Below are positions 18,792 through 27,728 of a DNA stretch of 64,000 nt, in pieces. The notes beneath the pieces are model-generated. The model saw only the letters and a list, made by a program, of their open reading frames with translations. It was not told where the DNA came from and ran no database searches. Both the position numbers and the translations under genes were made by a program. Origin of the DNA: Actinoplanes philippinensis. GTDB lineage: Bacteria > Actinomycetota > Actinomycetes > Mycobacteriales > Micromonosporaceae. How positions within the stretch are numbered: position 1 is the stretch's first letter; every line of letters begins with the position of its first letter. Where the stretch lies: assembly GCF_900113015.1 (NCBI RefSeq), contig NZ_FONV01000002.1:682001-746000 (forward strand), given 5' to 3'.

Positions 18792-19034
18792 ATGGCTACT
18801 CGCGCAGAGATCACCTCCGGCCTCGGAGAAATCCTCGAGGAGGTCGCCGGGGTGAACCCGGACGACGTCGCCGAGGAGAAGTCCTTCACCGACGACCTGG
18901 ACGTCGACTCGCTCTCCATGGTCGAGGTCGTGGTGGCCGCCGAGGAGAAGTTCGGCGTCAAGATCCCGGACAACGAGGTGCAGAACCTCAAGACCGTCGG
19001 CGACGCCGTCAACTACATCGAGGCGAACCACTGA
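18792..19034 (+). CDS. acpP: acyl carrier protein
   Basis: An 80-residue acidic carrier protein. Ser40 in DVDSLSMVEVV is the phosphopantetheine attachment site; the helix EEKFGVKIPDNEVQNLKTVGD that follows is the recognition helix. GAGAGGAAAG precedes ATG 18792. It ends one base before the fabF start. It carries the growing chain for FabD, FabH and FabF in this operon and its length is standard for bacterial ACP. Confidence 0.97.
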   Translation: MATRAEITSGLGEILEEVAGVNPDDVAEEKSFTDDLDVDSLSMVEVVVAAEEKFGVKIPDNEVQNLKTVGDAVNYIEANH

Positions 19035-19035
19035 C

Positions 19036-20262
19036 ATGAGCAACGTAGACGTCGTCGTCACCGGGCTCGGCGCGACGACCCCGCTTGGCGGGGACGTCGC
19101 GTCCACCTGGGACGCCATGCTCGCCGGCCGCTCCGGGGTGGGTCACCTCACCCAGGAGTGGGCCGGTTCCCTCCCGGTGCGGATCGCCGCGCAGCTCGCG
19201 GTCGACCCGTCCGAGGTCATCGAACGGGTCCGGCTGCGCCGGATGGACCGGTCCGAGGCCATGGCCGTGATCGCGGCCAAGGAGGCGTGGGCCGACTCCG
19301 GTCTCGCCGACACCGACCTCGACCGTGAGCGTCTCGCCGTCAGCTTCGGCAGCGGCATCGGGGGCGCGATCACCCTTCTCGACCAGGACGACATCCTCGA
19401 GCAGCACGGCCCGCGGCGGGTCAGCCCGCACACCGTGCCGATGCTCATGCCGAACGGCCCCGCCGCGCACATCGGGCTCGAACTCCAGGCACGGGCCGGC
19501 GTCCGCGCGATGGCCAGCGCCTGCGCCACGGGCGCCGAGGCGGTCGCGCTCGGTCTCGACCTGATCCGGCTCGGCCGCGCCGACGTGGTGGTGGCCGGCA
19601 GCACCGAGGCCGTCATCCACCAGCTGCCCATCGCCGGCTTCGCCTCGATGCGGGCCATGTCGACCCGCAACGACGAGCCGGAGCGCGCCTCCCGCCCGTG
19701 GGACAAGGGCCGCGACGGCTTCGTCCTCGGCGAGGGCGCCGGCGCGCTGATCCTGGAACGCGCGGACCACGCGATCGCACGTGGCGCCACGATCTACGCG
19801 CGTCTCGCCGGCGCCGGCGTCACCTCGGACGGATACGACATCGTCCAGCCCGACCCGGAGTGCCGCGGCGGCATCCGTGCCATGCGGATGGCGATCGAGG
19901 ACGCCGGTCTGACCGGCTCCGACATCCACCACGTGAACGCGCACGCCACCTCGACCCCGGTCGGTGACATGGGCGAGATCAAGGGCATCCGCGCCGCCAT
20001 CGGCAGCCACCCGATCCTCACCTCGACCAAGTCGATGACCGGCCACCTTCTCGGCGCGGCCGGCGCGCTGGAGTCGATCGCGGCGATCCTGGCCCTCCGG
20101 GACGGCATCATCCCTCCGACCATCAACCTCGACGACCCCGACGAGCGCCTCGACCTGGAGGTGGCGGCCCACAAGGCACGGTCCGCCGACATCCAGGCGG
20201 CGATGAACAACTCGTTCGGCTTCGGCGGCCACAACGTGGCCCTCGTCTTCACCCGCGCCTGA
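19036..20262 (+). CDS. fabF: beta-ketoacyl-ACP synthase II
   Basis: A 408-residue elongating condensing enzyme. Catalytic residues: Cys163 in ASACATGAEA, His in VNAHATSTPVGD (about residue 302) and His in STKSMTGHLLGAAGA (about 338). GVTSDGYDIVQPDPE and the C-terminal NNSFGFGGHNVALVF are diagnostic. ATG 19036 follows the acpP stop by one base, so it is last in the fabDHPF operon. A weak hairpin (20275-20304) follows and may terminate the operon. Confidence 0.96.
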   Translation: MSNVDVVVTGLGATTPLGGDVASTWDAMLAGRSGVGHLTQEWAGSLPVRIAAQLAVDPSEVIERVRLRRMDRSEAMAVIAAKEAWADSGLADTDLDRERLAVSFGSGIGGAITLLDQDDILEQHGPRRVSPHTVPMLMPNGPAAHIGLELQARAGVRAMASACATGAEAVALGLDLIRLGRADVVVAGSTEAVIHQLPIAGFASMRAMSTRNDEPERASRPWDKGRDGFVLGEGAGALILERADHAIARGATIYARLAGAGVTSDGYDIVQPDPECRGGIRAMRMAIEDAGLTGSDIHHVNAHATSTPVGDMGEIKGIRAAIGSHPILTSTKSMTGHLLGAAGALESIAAILALRDGIIPPTINLDDPDERLDLEVAAHKARSADIQAAMNNSFGFGGHNVALVFTRA

Positions 20263-20671
20263 TCCCCCTGCCGGTCCCCGGGCGTCCATCAACGACCCCG
20301 GGGAACGGCGGAACCACATCAGGGGGTACGGCCACACCTCCCGCCGAACAAGCGCCGCCCCGAACCACCACGCGACGCCCCAGCCGGTCCCGGCCGAAAC
20401 GCGCCCGCCGGGCTGAATCCGCCGCCCACCGCCCCACCACGCCCGCCTCCTCACCCCCACCCAGGCGCGCCCCTCACCCCAGCCGGCTCCCAGAGCCGCC
20501 GCGAGACCCACCTGAAGCCCTCCCACGCCCTTACCAACCCGTCCGGCCGGCTTCCAGAGCTGCCACGAGACGCTGCTGCCCACGGGAACTCGGCTGCTGG
20601 TTCGGTCGGCGTCGCGGGGCAGGCCCGGAACGGGCGATGGTGCGGTTGGGGCGGGGTGACCCGTACCCCCG
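20263..20671. other. gene-free stretch after fabF with an imperfect 26-bp direct repeat
   Basis: Convergent spacer between fabF and the GH3 gene. TCCCCGGG (20275-20282) can pair with CCCGGGGA (20297-20304) as a fabF terminator. Two 26-bp segments, 20482-20507 and 20546-20571, match at 23 of 26 positions, 64 bases apart. The plus strand is C-rich. The small open frames lack ribosome binding sites and motifs. I see no gene. Confidence 0.5.
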
Positions 20672-22405
20672 CTATTTGGCGCAAGCGCTCCGGGGCAGTT
20701 TGCCGACCGCGATGGGTGACCGGCCGGGCGCCTTCGCCTTTCCCGCGATGACTGCGGCCAGGGCGGTCATCGACAGTTTGCTGGACGAGTACGTGGCGAC
20801 GAGGGTCGGCGTGGTGGCCTGGGCGAGCAGGCCGGGTGAGTCCATCATGACGGTGATCGCCGCGGTGTCGTCGAGGTCGACGCGCTGGTCGCCGTAACCG
20901 ACGAGGCGGATGACGGCGCCGCCGGAGGACTGGACCTGGACGCCGGCCTCCTGCAGCGCCTTGACCAGGTTGACCCGGGCGACCTCGCGGTTGGCGGGGG
21001 CGGTGACCGAGACCGGGCCGTCGGCGAGGGGGCCGGAACAGCGGCCGCGAAGGACGGTGACGGCTGCCGCGTCGAGGGCGGTGACGGCCTGCTGGCTGGC
21101 GGGGGAGCCGATCGCGGAGAGTTCCGGCTGCGGGGTCTGCGCGGTGCGGAACTTGAGGGTGAGGATGCGGGTGACGGCTTCGGTGAGGCGTTCGCGTTTG
21201 AGGCTGCCGTTCTTGAGGCCGGCCAGGATGCCGTCACGGGCGGCGCCGATGTCCGGTGGCATGAGCAGCATGTCGTTGCCGGCGTTGAGGGCGCGGACGG
21301 CGGCTTCCCCGGCGGGCCACTTCTTGGCGGGGGCCATGTTCATGGCGTCGGTGACGGCGACGCCGGTGAACTTCAGCTGACCACGCAGCACCTCCGTCAT
21401 GATCTTGTGGGAGAAGGTGGCGGCCACGCCCTTGTCGACGGACTGCAGGTCGAGGTGGCCGGACATGACCACGCCGGCGCCCTCGCGGATGCCGGAGCCG
21501 AACGGCGGCAGGTCCTGTTCCTCCCACTTCTTCCGGTTCTGGCCGATGACCGGCAGCTCGTCGTGGCTGTCGGCGGTGGTGTGGCCGTGACCGGGGAAGT
21601 GCTTGAGGGCGGCGGCGACACCGGCCGACTGGAGGCCCCGGACGGCGGCGGCGACCTGGTCGGCGTTGGCTCGCGGGTCGCTGCCGAACGAGCGGGAGCC
21701 GATCACCCCGCCGCCGGTGGGGTTGAGCGTGTCGGCGACCGGCGCGAAGTCGACGGTGACGCCCATCGCGGCGATCTCCTGGCCGGCCGCGTGCCAGGCC
21801 GCCTCGGTGAGCTCGGGGCGGCCGGCGGCGCCGAAGGCCATCGCGGACGGGAGAACCGTCACACCGTCGGTGACCCGGGTCACCGTGCCGTACTCCTGGT
21901 CCATGCCGATCATCAGGGGCGCGGCGGCCGGCAGCTTCAGCGCCGCGTCCTGCAGGCCGGCGGTGAGCTCGCGGACCTGTTTCGGGTTTTCCACATTGGT
22001 GGTCGGGTTGGTCTTGCTGGTCGGGTCGTCGACGGTGAAGCTGACCAGGATCAGGCCGCCCAGACGGTATTTCGCGATCAGCTCGGCGGGGGTGTTCACA
22101 CCGCCGAGACCCTGGTTGGCACGGGCGTTGTCCTCGTCGACGTCGGTGGCGGAGCTGCCGTAGGCATACGGCATCAGCACCTGGCCGGCCAGGTCCTCGT
22201 CGCTGAGACGGCGCACGATCTCGGCGGCCCGCGCGGCCGGGTCACCGGCAGGGGTGGCCGGCGCGCTCTCCGGGGCCGTCGAGGACGGGCGCGACCCGGC
22301 GGTGGCCGGCGGGGCTGCCGCGGGCTCCGGCTCGTCGCCGCACGCCCCCAGACCCAGCAGCAGGGGTACGACCAGAGCACGCGCCAGATTTCTCACGATC
22401 GCCAT
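20672..22405 (-). CDS. glycoside hydrolase family 3 lipoprotein, NagZ-like
   Basis: A 577-residue exported lipoprotein: hydrophobic signal with the lipobox LGAC (Cys22), then a Pro/Ala/Ser-rich linker to about residue 60. The GH3 N-terminal barrel follows, with the diagnostic ALKHFPGHGHTTADSH (His-Asp/His dyad region of NagZ-type enzymes) and GVAVTDAMNM holding the likely nucleophile Asp. LMIGMDQEYGTVTR is another family segment. A C-terminal domain of about 150 residues is present, longer than in minimal NagZ. It probably removes N-acetylglucosamine or related sugars outside the cell, for example in peptidoglycan turnover. It is transcribed toward fabF; the start ATG 22405 places the signal peptide correctly. 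Confidence 0.88.
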   Translation of the reverse strand: MAIVRNLARALVVPLLLGLGACGDEPEPAAAPPATAGSRPSSTAPESAPATPAGDPAARAAEIVRRLSDEDLAGQVLMPYAYGSSATDVDEDNARANQGLGGVNTPAELIAKYRLGGLILVSFTVDDPTSKTNPTTNVENPKQVRELTAGLQDAALKLPAAAPLMIGMDQEYGTVTRVTDGVTVLPSAMAFGAAGRPELTEAAWHAAGQEIAAMGVTVDFAPVADTLNPTGGGVIGSRSFGSDPRANADQVAAAVRGLQSAGVAAALKHFPGHGHTTADSHDELPVIGQNRKKWEEQDLPPFGSGIREGAGVVMSGHLDLQSVDKGVAATFSHKIMTEVLRGQLKFTGVAVTDAMNMAPAKKWPAGEAAVRALNAGNDMLLMPPDIGAARDGILAGLKNGSLKRERLTEAVTRILTLKFRTAQTPQPELSAIGSPASQQAVTALDAAAVTVLRGRCSGPLADGPVSVTAPANREVARVNLVKALQEAGVQVQSSGGAVIRLVGYGDQRVDLDDTAAITVMMDSPGLLAQATTPTLVATYSSSKLSMTALAAVIAGKAKAPGRSPIAVGKLPRSACAK

Positions 22406-22500
22406 CGAACCAGTTCACGACAAACGTCGCCACTTCGCACCGCCACCGTGCTCCGGGCATGCTTCAGGGGGATTTGCCCCGCCCGCGTCGAGCAGGACTG

Positions 22501-22992
22501 TCAGCCGACCCGGGTGAGCAGCGTCACCGGAGCGCCGTCGCCGGCGTACCGGTACGGCTCCAGCTCCACATCCCACGCGGTGCCGAGCGCCTTCTCCAGC
22601 GCATGCGACAGCGCCTCGGGCGCACGGACCGAGGACATGATGGCGCGCAGCCGGTCCTCACCGATCTGGATGTCGCCCGAAGCGCCCATGACCCCGTGGA
22701 ACAGCCCTCGGCCGGGAACGTGCATGAACCGTTCCCCGTCGACACCCGGGCTGGGCTCCTCGGTTACCTCGAATCGGATCATGGGCCACTGTCGCAGGGC
22801 AGCAGCCAGCTCGGCGCCAGTGCCGGCCCGGCCGGTCCAGCTGCACTCGGCTCGGCGCATGCTCGGATCGACCGGTTGCACGGTCCATTGCAGGTTGACC
22901 GGCGCGGTCAGGACGCGCGCGATCGCCCACTCGACATGCTGGCACACGGCGAGTGGGGTCGAGTGGACGTATACGACGCCACACGTTGGCAC
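22501..22992 (-). CDS. DUF3145 family protein
   Basis: A 163-residue actinobacterial protein of unknown function. GTG 22992 is supported by GGGAGGTC 4 nt upstream. The family pattern is clear: TCGVVYVHSTPLAVCQHVEWA at the N terminus, RRAECSWTGRAGTGAELAAAL in the middle, and RFEVTEEPSPGVDGERF. It is single-domain and cytosolic. It lies upstream of the GH3 gene in the same direction, about 95 bases apart, but the spacing does not demand an operon. I recall DUF3145 genes near fabF in other actinomycetes, so the placement is conserved; the function is not known. Confidence 0.85.
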   Translation of the reverse strand: MPTCGVVYVHSTPLAVCQHVEWAIARVLTAPVNLQWTVQPVDPSMRRAECSWTGRAGTGAELAAALRQWPMIRFEVTEEPSPGVDGERFMHVPGRGLFHGVMGASGDIQIGEDRLRAIMSSVRAPEALSHALEKALGTAWDVELEPYRYAGDGAPVTLLTRVG

Positions 22993-23236
22993 GGTGACCT
23001 CCCGGAGACCGAGGTGCGTCTTCCCCTACGACCTCGACCGCGGTTGATCGTGTCCCATGATGCCGGTTGGTACGGATGGTGCGCCAGAGAATCCGCAACA
23101 TCGACTATGGGAGCCGTCGTAGTGGCATACCCTGCCCAACGGCCTTACCTGCTCTGACGGTATGGTCGCGGGGCCGTCGTGTAGAGTTGCCACGGCCTTT
23201 TTTCTGCCTTCCAGATTTCCTTCAAGGAGTACCGCC

Positions 23237-23563
23237 GTGGCGAGCAACACTTCAAAGACCGCCCGCGCATCAGTCCGCGCCGGCCAGGGCAGCGGTGGCG
23301 CCCTCAGCGTGCTCGGTGAGTACAAGTACCTCATCCCGCTCGCCAACGGCCGCTTCGCGTACGTGCGGAACCTGACCAACGGCAAGACCGCGCACCTCAA
23401 GACCGACTCGGACGCCTTCGTCGAGGAGATCCGCGTGCTGACCGGCGCCGGCCACGGTGCCAAGATCCGCGCGGAGCTGGTCACCCTGCACGAGAAGAAC
23501 CCGGAGCACGGCTGGGCCGACACCGAGAAGCGTCTCGTCGACGCCGGCGTGTTCGAGGGCTGA
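23237..23563 (+). CDS. small conserved-looking cytosolic protein
   Basis: A 108-residue protein starting at GTG 23237, with AAGGAG 7 nt upstream. It begins with a Ser/Thr/Ala-rich basic segment (ASNTSKTARASVRAGQ), then a compact region with YKYLIPLANGRFAYVRNLTNGK and an alpha-helical second half (DAFVEEIRVLTGAGHG, IRAELVTLHEKNPEHGW). No membrane segment. I do not recognise the family. Strong codon bias and a textbook terminator argue it is a real and well-expressed gene. It is divergent from the DUF3145 gene. Confidence 0.75.
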   Translation: MASNTSKTARASVRAGQGSGGALSVLGEYKYLIPLANGRFAYVRNLTNGKTAHLKTDSDAFVEEIRVLTGAGHGAKIRAELVTLHEKNPEHGWADTEKRLVDAGVFEG

Positions 23564-23578
23564 TCTCAGCAGCACGAC

Positions 23579-23615
23579 AAAGGCGCCTCCCGGTTTCGAC
23601 CGGGAGGCGCCTTTT
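23579..23615 (+). terminator. rho-independent terminator with TTCG loop
   Basis: A perfect 16-bp stem (AAAGGCGCCTCCCGGT) closes on a TTCG tetraloop and ends in CCTTTT. It is 16 bases after the small gene's stop and is the strongest intrinsic terminator in the window. It may also serve the carbonic anhydrase gene from the opposite side. Confidence 0.93.
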
Positions 23616-23671
23616 CGCATGATCAGTGGATCACGGCAGCAGATCCGAGATCATGGCAGCGTGCTCAGGGA

Positions 23672-24289
23672 TCACGGGAGGAACTCGACCCACCCGCTGT
23701 CCAGGTCGTAGACGGCGCCGGCCACCTTGATCCGGCCGGCCGCGATCTCGGCGGCCAGCTCGGGCACGTCGCGGAGCCGGTCGACGGTACGGCTCACGTG
23801 CTCCCGGACCGCCCGCTCATCGGTGTCCTCGCCCTCCAGGCCGACCGCCTGCACCGCCGGGGCAAGCTCGTCGACCAGGTAGCCGACGTAGCCCACGTCG
23901 CCGCCGGGGGTGGCGCCGGCCCGCAGCGCCTCGACCGTGGCGTGCACCGCCCCGCAGCGCTTGTGGCCGACCACGAGGACCAGCGAGACGCCCAGCTCGG
24001 CGACCGCGAAGTTGATCGACCCGATCAGGGAGCGGTCGAGCACGTGCGCGCCGGAGCGGGCCACGCAGATCGAGCCGAATGTCTGGTCGAAGATCGCCTC
24101 CAGCGGGACCCGCGAGTCGATGCAGCCGAGCACCAGCGAATGCGGCTTCTGCCCGTTCGCGGTGGCGGCTGCCCGCGCGACATCGTGGCCGTAGCGGGGA
24201 CGTCCGTAGACGAAACGCTTGTTGCCGGCGATGAGTTCGCTCATGGCTGCGGAGGACGTGCTGACCTGGGCGTCACGAGTGGCCGTCAT
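23672..24289 (-). CDS. beta-class carbonic anhydrase
   Basis: About 205 residues. Interconverts CO2 and bicarbonate using a zinc held by Cys56 (in GCIDSRVP, which also carries the Asp58-Arg60 dyad), a His-x-x-Cys pair in GHKRCGA, and nearby residues. NKRFVYGRP at the N terminus and GAVYDLDSGWVEFLP at the C terminus match the family. ATG 24289 is used; GTG 24310 would add seven residues, and neither has a clear ribosome site. Cytosolic. It could supply bicarbonate to acetyl-CoA carboxylase, but no such gene is here. Divergent from the alpha/beta hydrolase gene. Confidence 0.92.
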   Translation of the reverse strand: MTATRDAQVSTSSAAMSELIAGNKRFVYGRPRYGHDVARAAATANGQKPHSLVLGCIDSRVPLEAIFDQTFGSICVARSGAHVLDRSLIGSINFAVAELGVSLVLVVGHKRCGAVHATVEALRAGATPGGDVGYVGYLVDELAPAVQAVGLEGEDTDERAVREHVSRTVDRLRDVPELAAEIAAGRIKVAGAVYDLDSGWVEFLP

Positions 24290-24470
24290 GTTAGGGATTT
24301 TCGCTGCCACGGCTCGCGGGTGAAGTGTTTGCGAGGTAACTCACTGTCCCGTCACCACTCGTCCGGTAGAGGCAAAACTCCTCCGGAAACATGCTGGTAA
24401 TACTTCAGATCACGAGTGATGCTTATTACCCGCGGGTACTGCGGGGACCGTGACCCTCACGGAGGTACCC

Positions 24471-25418
24471 ATGCTCACTCTCGCCGACGGCGTGCAGCTG
24501 CACGTCTCCGTCACCGGCCCCCCTGACGCGCCGGTCACCGTGGTCCTCTCGCACGGCTGGTGCCAGGACCGGCGGACGTGGCGGCAGCAGATCGCCGCGC
24601 TCGGCGAGATGGGGCACAAGGCGCCGCGGGTGATCGCGTACGACACCCGGGGTCACGGCCGCTCCAGCGCCACCCACCTGCGTTCGGCCACCCTGGCCCA
24701 GCTGGGCGACGACATGGCCGAGGTGATCCGCCGGTACGCCCCGGACGGCCCGGTCGTTCTCGCCGGCCACTCGATGGGCGGCATGACGATCATGGAGTAC
24801 GCGCACCGCCACCCGGCCGAGTTCGGCGAGCGGGTGAAGGGCCTGCTGCTGGTCTCGACGACGGCCGAGGGCCACACCCACACCCGGTACGGCCTGCCCG
24901 GCCAGCTGGCTACGCTGCTGCGGGCCGGGGAGACCCTCGGCGCCGGCCTGCTCGCCCGCTCCGGCGCCTGGCGCCCGCACCGGGTGGTGCTGCCCGCCCT
25001 GCGCCCGGCGCTGCGCTGGCTGCTCTTCGGCGACGAGTGCGCCGACGAGGCGATGATGCTGACCATGCGCGGGCTGGGCCGGGCGCCGCTGCGCTCGATC
25101 GGCGGCTTCCGTGAGTCGATCGGCACCCAGCAGCGCCTGGACACCCTGGCCGGCCTGGGCGACCTGCCGGCCGCGGTGCTGGTCGGCTCGCGGGACCGGC
25201 TGACCCCGCCGGCCTGTGCCGAGTCGATCGCGACGGCGCTGCCCGGCGCGGAGCTGACCGTGGTGCCGGGCGCCGGGCACATGCTGCCGCTGGAACGGCC
25301 GGCCGAGGTGTCGGCGGCTCTGGTCACGCTGGTGCGCCGGGCGGCCCGCCAGGCGAAGCGGGACCGGCGGCCGGCCAAGCCGACCATCGGACAGGCCCGC
25401 TGCCGCCGGGCGGCGTAG
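24471..25418 (+). CDS. alpha/beta-fold hydrolase
   Basis: A 315-residue hydrolase. ATG 24471 has GGAGGT 4 nt upstream and is preferred over GTG 24450. Seen: oxyanion segment SHGWCQDRRTW near residue 24, a DTRGHGRSS loop, the nucleophile elbow AGHSMGGMT (Ser near 100), the acid in VGSRDRLTPP, and the catalytic His in VPGAGHMLPLERP. The extreme C terminus is rich in Arg/Lys. The substrate cannot be inferred; related actinomycete proteins are annotated as esterases or lipases. It is cytosolic. Confidence 0.88.
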   Translation: MLTLADGVQLHVSVTGPPDAPVTVVLSHGWCQDRRTWRQQIAALGEMGHKAPRVIAYDTRGHGRSSATHLRSATLAQLGDDMAEVIRRYAPDGPVVLAGHSMGGMTIMEYAHRHPAEFGERVKGLLLVSTTAEGHTHTRYGLPGQLATLLRAGETLGAGLLARSGAWRPHRVVLPALRPALRWLLFGDECADEAMMLTMRGLGRAPLRSIGGFRESIGTQQRLDTLAGLGDLPAAVLVGSRDRLTPPACAESIATALPGAELTVVPGAGHMLPLERPAEVSAALVTLVRRAARQAKRDRRPAKPTIGQARCRRAA

Positions 25419-25469
25419 TTCGTTTTCCGAGGAAATGCACACCTCGCAGTGATTCGGCGACGATCCTGG

Positions 25470-25483
25470 GAAGTTCGAACTTC
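25470..25483. promoter_or_regulatory. perfect 14-bp palindrome upstream of helR
   Basis: GAAGTTCGAACTTC is a perfect palindrome 119 bases before the helR start, in the only intergenic space before it. A partial copy (AAGTTCGA) recurs at about 25532. It does not look like the rifamycin-associated element I know for HelR genes, so the regulator is unknown. Confidence 0.45.
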
Positions 25484-25601
25484 TGCGTGACCGCCGGGCT
25501 CGTTCGACGCGGGCGCACGGGCAGGAGTAAGTTCGATTGCCCCCTTCGCGCGAGCGCCTCCGCGCGTGTGGTGGTGCGCCACGAGAGGGAGAACAGCGGA
25601 C

Positions 25602-27728
25602 TTGAGCGACACCACCGTCCTGGAGCAGGAGATCGCGGTCGAGCAGGAGCACGTGGACCGGGTCTACGCCCGTCTCACGCAGCTGCGGCGGGATGCTTCC
25701 CGGGCCGAGAAGGAGGGCTATCAGCTCGCCGGGGTCGGCACGTTCGGCGCCCTGGTCGAGCGGGACGCGATGGTCTTCCATCAGGCCCGCCGCCGGCACG
25801 CGCTGGACGCCGAGCACGAGGGCCTGGTCTTCGGCCGGCTCGACCTGCTGACCGGGGCCACCCACTACGTCGGCCGGATGGGCATCCGCGACGACAATGC
25901 GAAGCCGCTGGTCGTCGACTGGCGGGCGCCCGCCGCGGCGGCGTTCTACCGGGCCACCCCGGCCGATCCGCTCGGCGTGGTCCGCCGCCGGATGATCCAG
26001 TCCACCCGGGAGCGGGTCACCGGCATCGAGGACGACCTGCTCGACCCGGACGCGGCGCCCGAGGGCATGCGGGTGGTCGGCGACGGCGCCCTGCTGGCCA
26101 GCCTGGCCAAGGCGACCGGGCGCGGGATGCGCGACATCGTCGCCACCATCCAGCGCGAGCAGGACGACGCGATCCGCTCCCCCGCCTCCGGCGTGACGAT
26201 CGTCACCGGCGGCCCGGGCACCGGCAAGACCGCTGTCGCCCTGCACCGCGCGGCGTACCTGTTGTATTCCGACCGCAGCCGGTTCGCCGGCGGCGGCATC
26301 CTGGTGGTCGGCCCGTCCGGCGTCTTCGTGGAGTACATCGCGACCGTCCTGCCGTCGCTCGGCGAGGAGACCGCCACCCTGCGGTCGCTCGGCTCGCTGG
26401 TGCCGGGCTGGGACGCGACGCGGGTCGACCCGGGCGACGTGGCCTCGATCAAGGGCTCGCTGCGGATGCGCCGGGTGCTGGAGCGGGCCTCGCACGACGC
26501 GGTGCCCGGCGGCCCCACCGAGCTGAAACTGCTCTACCACGGCACGCTGCTGCGGCTGGACGCGAACGATCTGGACCGGATCCGGCGCGCGGCGCTGCAG
26601 CGCGGGGCGCGGCGCAACGAGGTCCGGGGGCACGGTTTCGACCGCGTCTTCGACGCGTTGTGGGCTCAGGCACGCGACGCCAAGGTACGGCTGCCGGAGA
26701 AGCGCGAGTTCGAGTCGGAGCTGGCCGATCGCAACGACTTCCGGGAGTTCCTGAAAGCGTGGTGGCCGCGGTTCACACCGATGCGGGTGCTGCGCTGGCT
26801 GGCCGATCCGAAACGGCTCCGGGCGTACGCGAACGGCGTGCTCTCCCGGGAGGAGATCGCCACCCTGCAGGGTTCGTTCGACGCCCTCGCCGAGCACGGG
26901 CCGACGATCGCCGACGTGGCGCTGCTGGACGAGCTGGACGAGATCATGGGCCGCCCCCGGCAGCCGCAGAAGAAGACGAAGAACCCGTTCCACGTGCGCG
27001 ACGGGATCCAGGAGGTCAGCACCTACGCCGACCGGCAGGCCGCGGCCCGCGCCCAGCAGGTGCAGCGGGAGGAGGACTACCGGGAGTACGCGCACGTCGT
27101 CGTCGACGAGTCGCAGGACGTGTCGCCGATGCAGTGGCGGATGATCGGGCGGCGTGGCTCCTACGCCTCGTGGACGATCGTCGGCGACCCGGCACAGACC
27201 GCGTGGTCGGGTGACCCGGCCGAGCTGGACCGGGCACGTGACCGTGCTCTGGGCAGCCGCAAGCGCAACAGTTACGCGCTCACCACGAACTACCGGAACT
27301 CGTCGGAGATCTTCGAGGTGGCGGCTCGGGTCATCCGTACCATCATGCCCGATCTGCCCTTGCCCTCGGCGGTGCGCAGCACCGGCGTCGCGCCGGCCGA
27401 CGTCGTCTCAGGCGTCCCCGGCCTGCCGGAAGCCGTCCGTGAGCTGGCCGAGAAGCAGCTCGCCGAGGTGGACGGCACGATCGGCGTGATCATGCCGGTG
27501 CCACGGCGCGACGAGGTGGCGGGCTGGGTGGCCGGGCTGCCGGAGCGGGTGCAGGTGGTGACCGCGCTGGAGGCCAAGGGCATGGAGTACGACTCGGTGG
27601 TCCTGGTCGAGCCGTCGCAGATCGCGACCGACCCGGCCGGGGTCCGCACCCTGTATGTGGCGCTGTCCCGCGCGACGCAGCGGCTGACCACGGTGGGCAC
27701 GAACCCCGGCTGGCTGCCGAACGACTAG
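25602..27728 (+). CDS. helR: HelD/HelR-type RNA-polymerase-recycling helicase
   Basis: A 708-residue superfamily 1 motor ATPase. TTG 25602 is chosen because GAGGGAGAA lies about 9 nt upstream; an ATG 12 codons earlier lacks a site. Order: an N-terminal antiparallel coiled coil (EQEIAVEQEHVDRVYARL), Walker A GGPGTGKT near residues 204-211, a middle insertion, Walker B VVVDESQDVS near 500, and UvrD-like motifs VGDPAQTAW, TTNYRNSSEIFE, and YVALSRATQRL. Proteins of this type pull RNA polymerase off DNA and, in actinomycetes, can give rifampicin tolerance. It is full length for HelR and shorter than Firmicute HelD. Confidence 0.85.
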   Translation: MSDTTVLEQEIAVEQEHVDRVYARLTQLRRDASRAEKEGYQLAGVGTFGALVERDAMVFHQARRRHALDAEHEGLVFGRLDLLTGATHYVGRMGIRDDNAKPLVVDWRAPAAAAFYRATPADPLGVVRRRMIQSTRERVTGIEDDLLDPDAAPEGMRVVGDGALLASLAKATGRGMRDIVATIQREQDDAIRSPASGVTIVTGGPGTGKTAVALHRAAYLLYSDRSRFAGGGILVVGPSGVFVEYIATVLPSLGEETATLRSLGSLVPGWDATRVDPGDVASIKGSLRMRRVLERASHDAVPGGPTELKLLYHGTLLRLDANDLDRIRRAALQRGARRNEVRGHGFDRVFDALWAQARDAKVRLPEKREFESELADRNDFREFLKAWWPRFTPMRVLRWLADPKRLRAYANGVLSREEIATLQGSFDALAEHGPTIADVALLDELDEIMGRPRQPQKKTKNPFHVRDGIQEVSTYADRQAAARAQQVQREEDYREYAHVVVDESQDVSPMQWRMIGRRGSYASWTIVGDPAQTAWSGDPAELDRARDRALGSRKRNSYALTTNYRNSSEIFEVAARVIRTIMPDLPLPSAVRSTGVAPADVVSGVPGLPEAVRELAEKQLAEVDGTIGVIMPVPRRDEVAGWVAGLPERVQVVTALEAKGMEYDSVVLVEPSQIATDPAGVRTLYVALSRATQRLTTVGTNPGWLPND

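Noticed and set aside
20637..20897. 86-codon plus frame after fabF
   Set aside because: It runs antisense into the GH3 gene and shows no ribosome site or motif.
25419..25601. Rifamycin-associated element upstream of helR
   Set aside because: I looked for the long GC-rich inverted repeat reported for HelR genes and did not find it; only the GAAGTTCGAACTTC palindrome is present.
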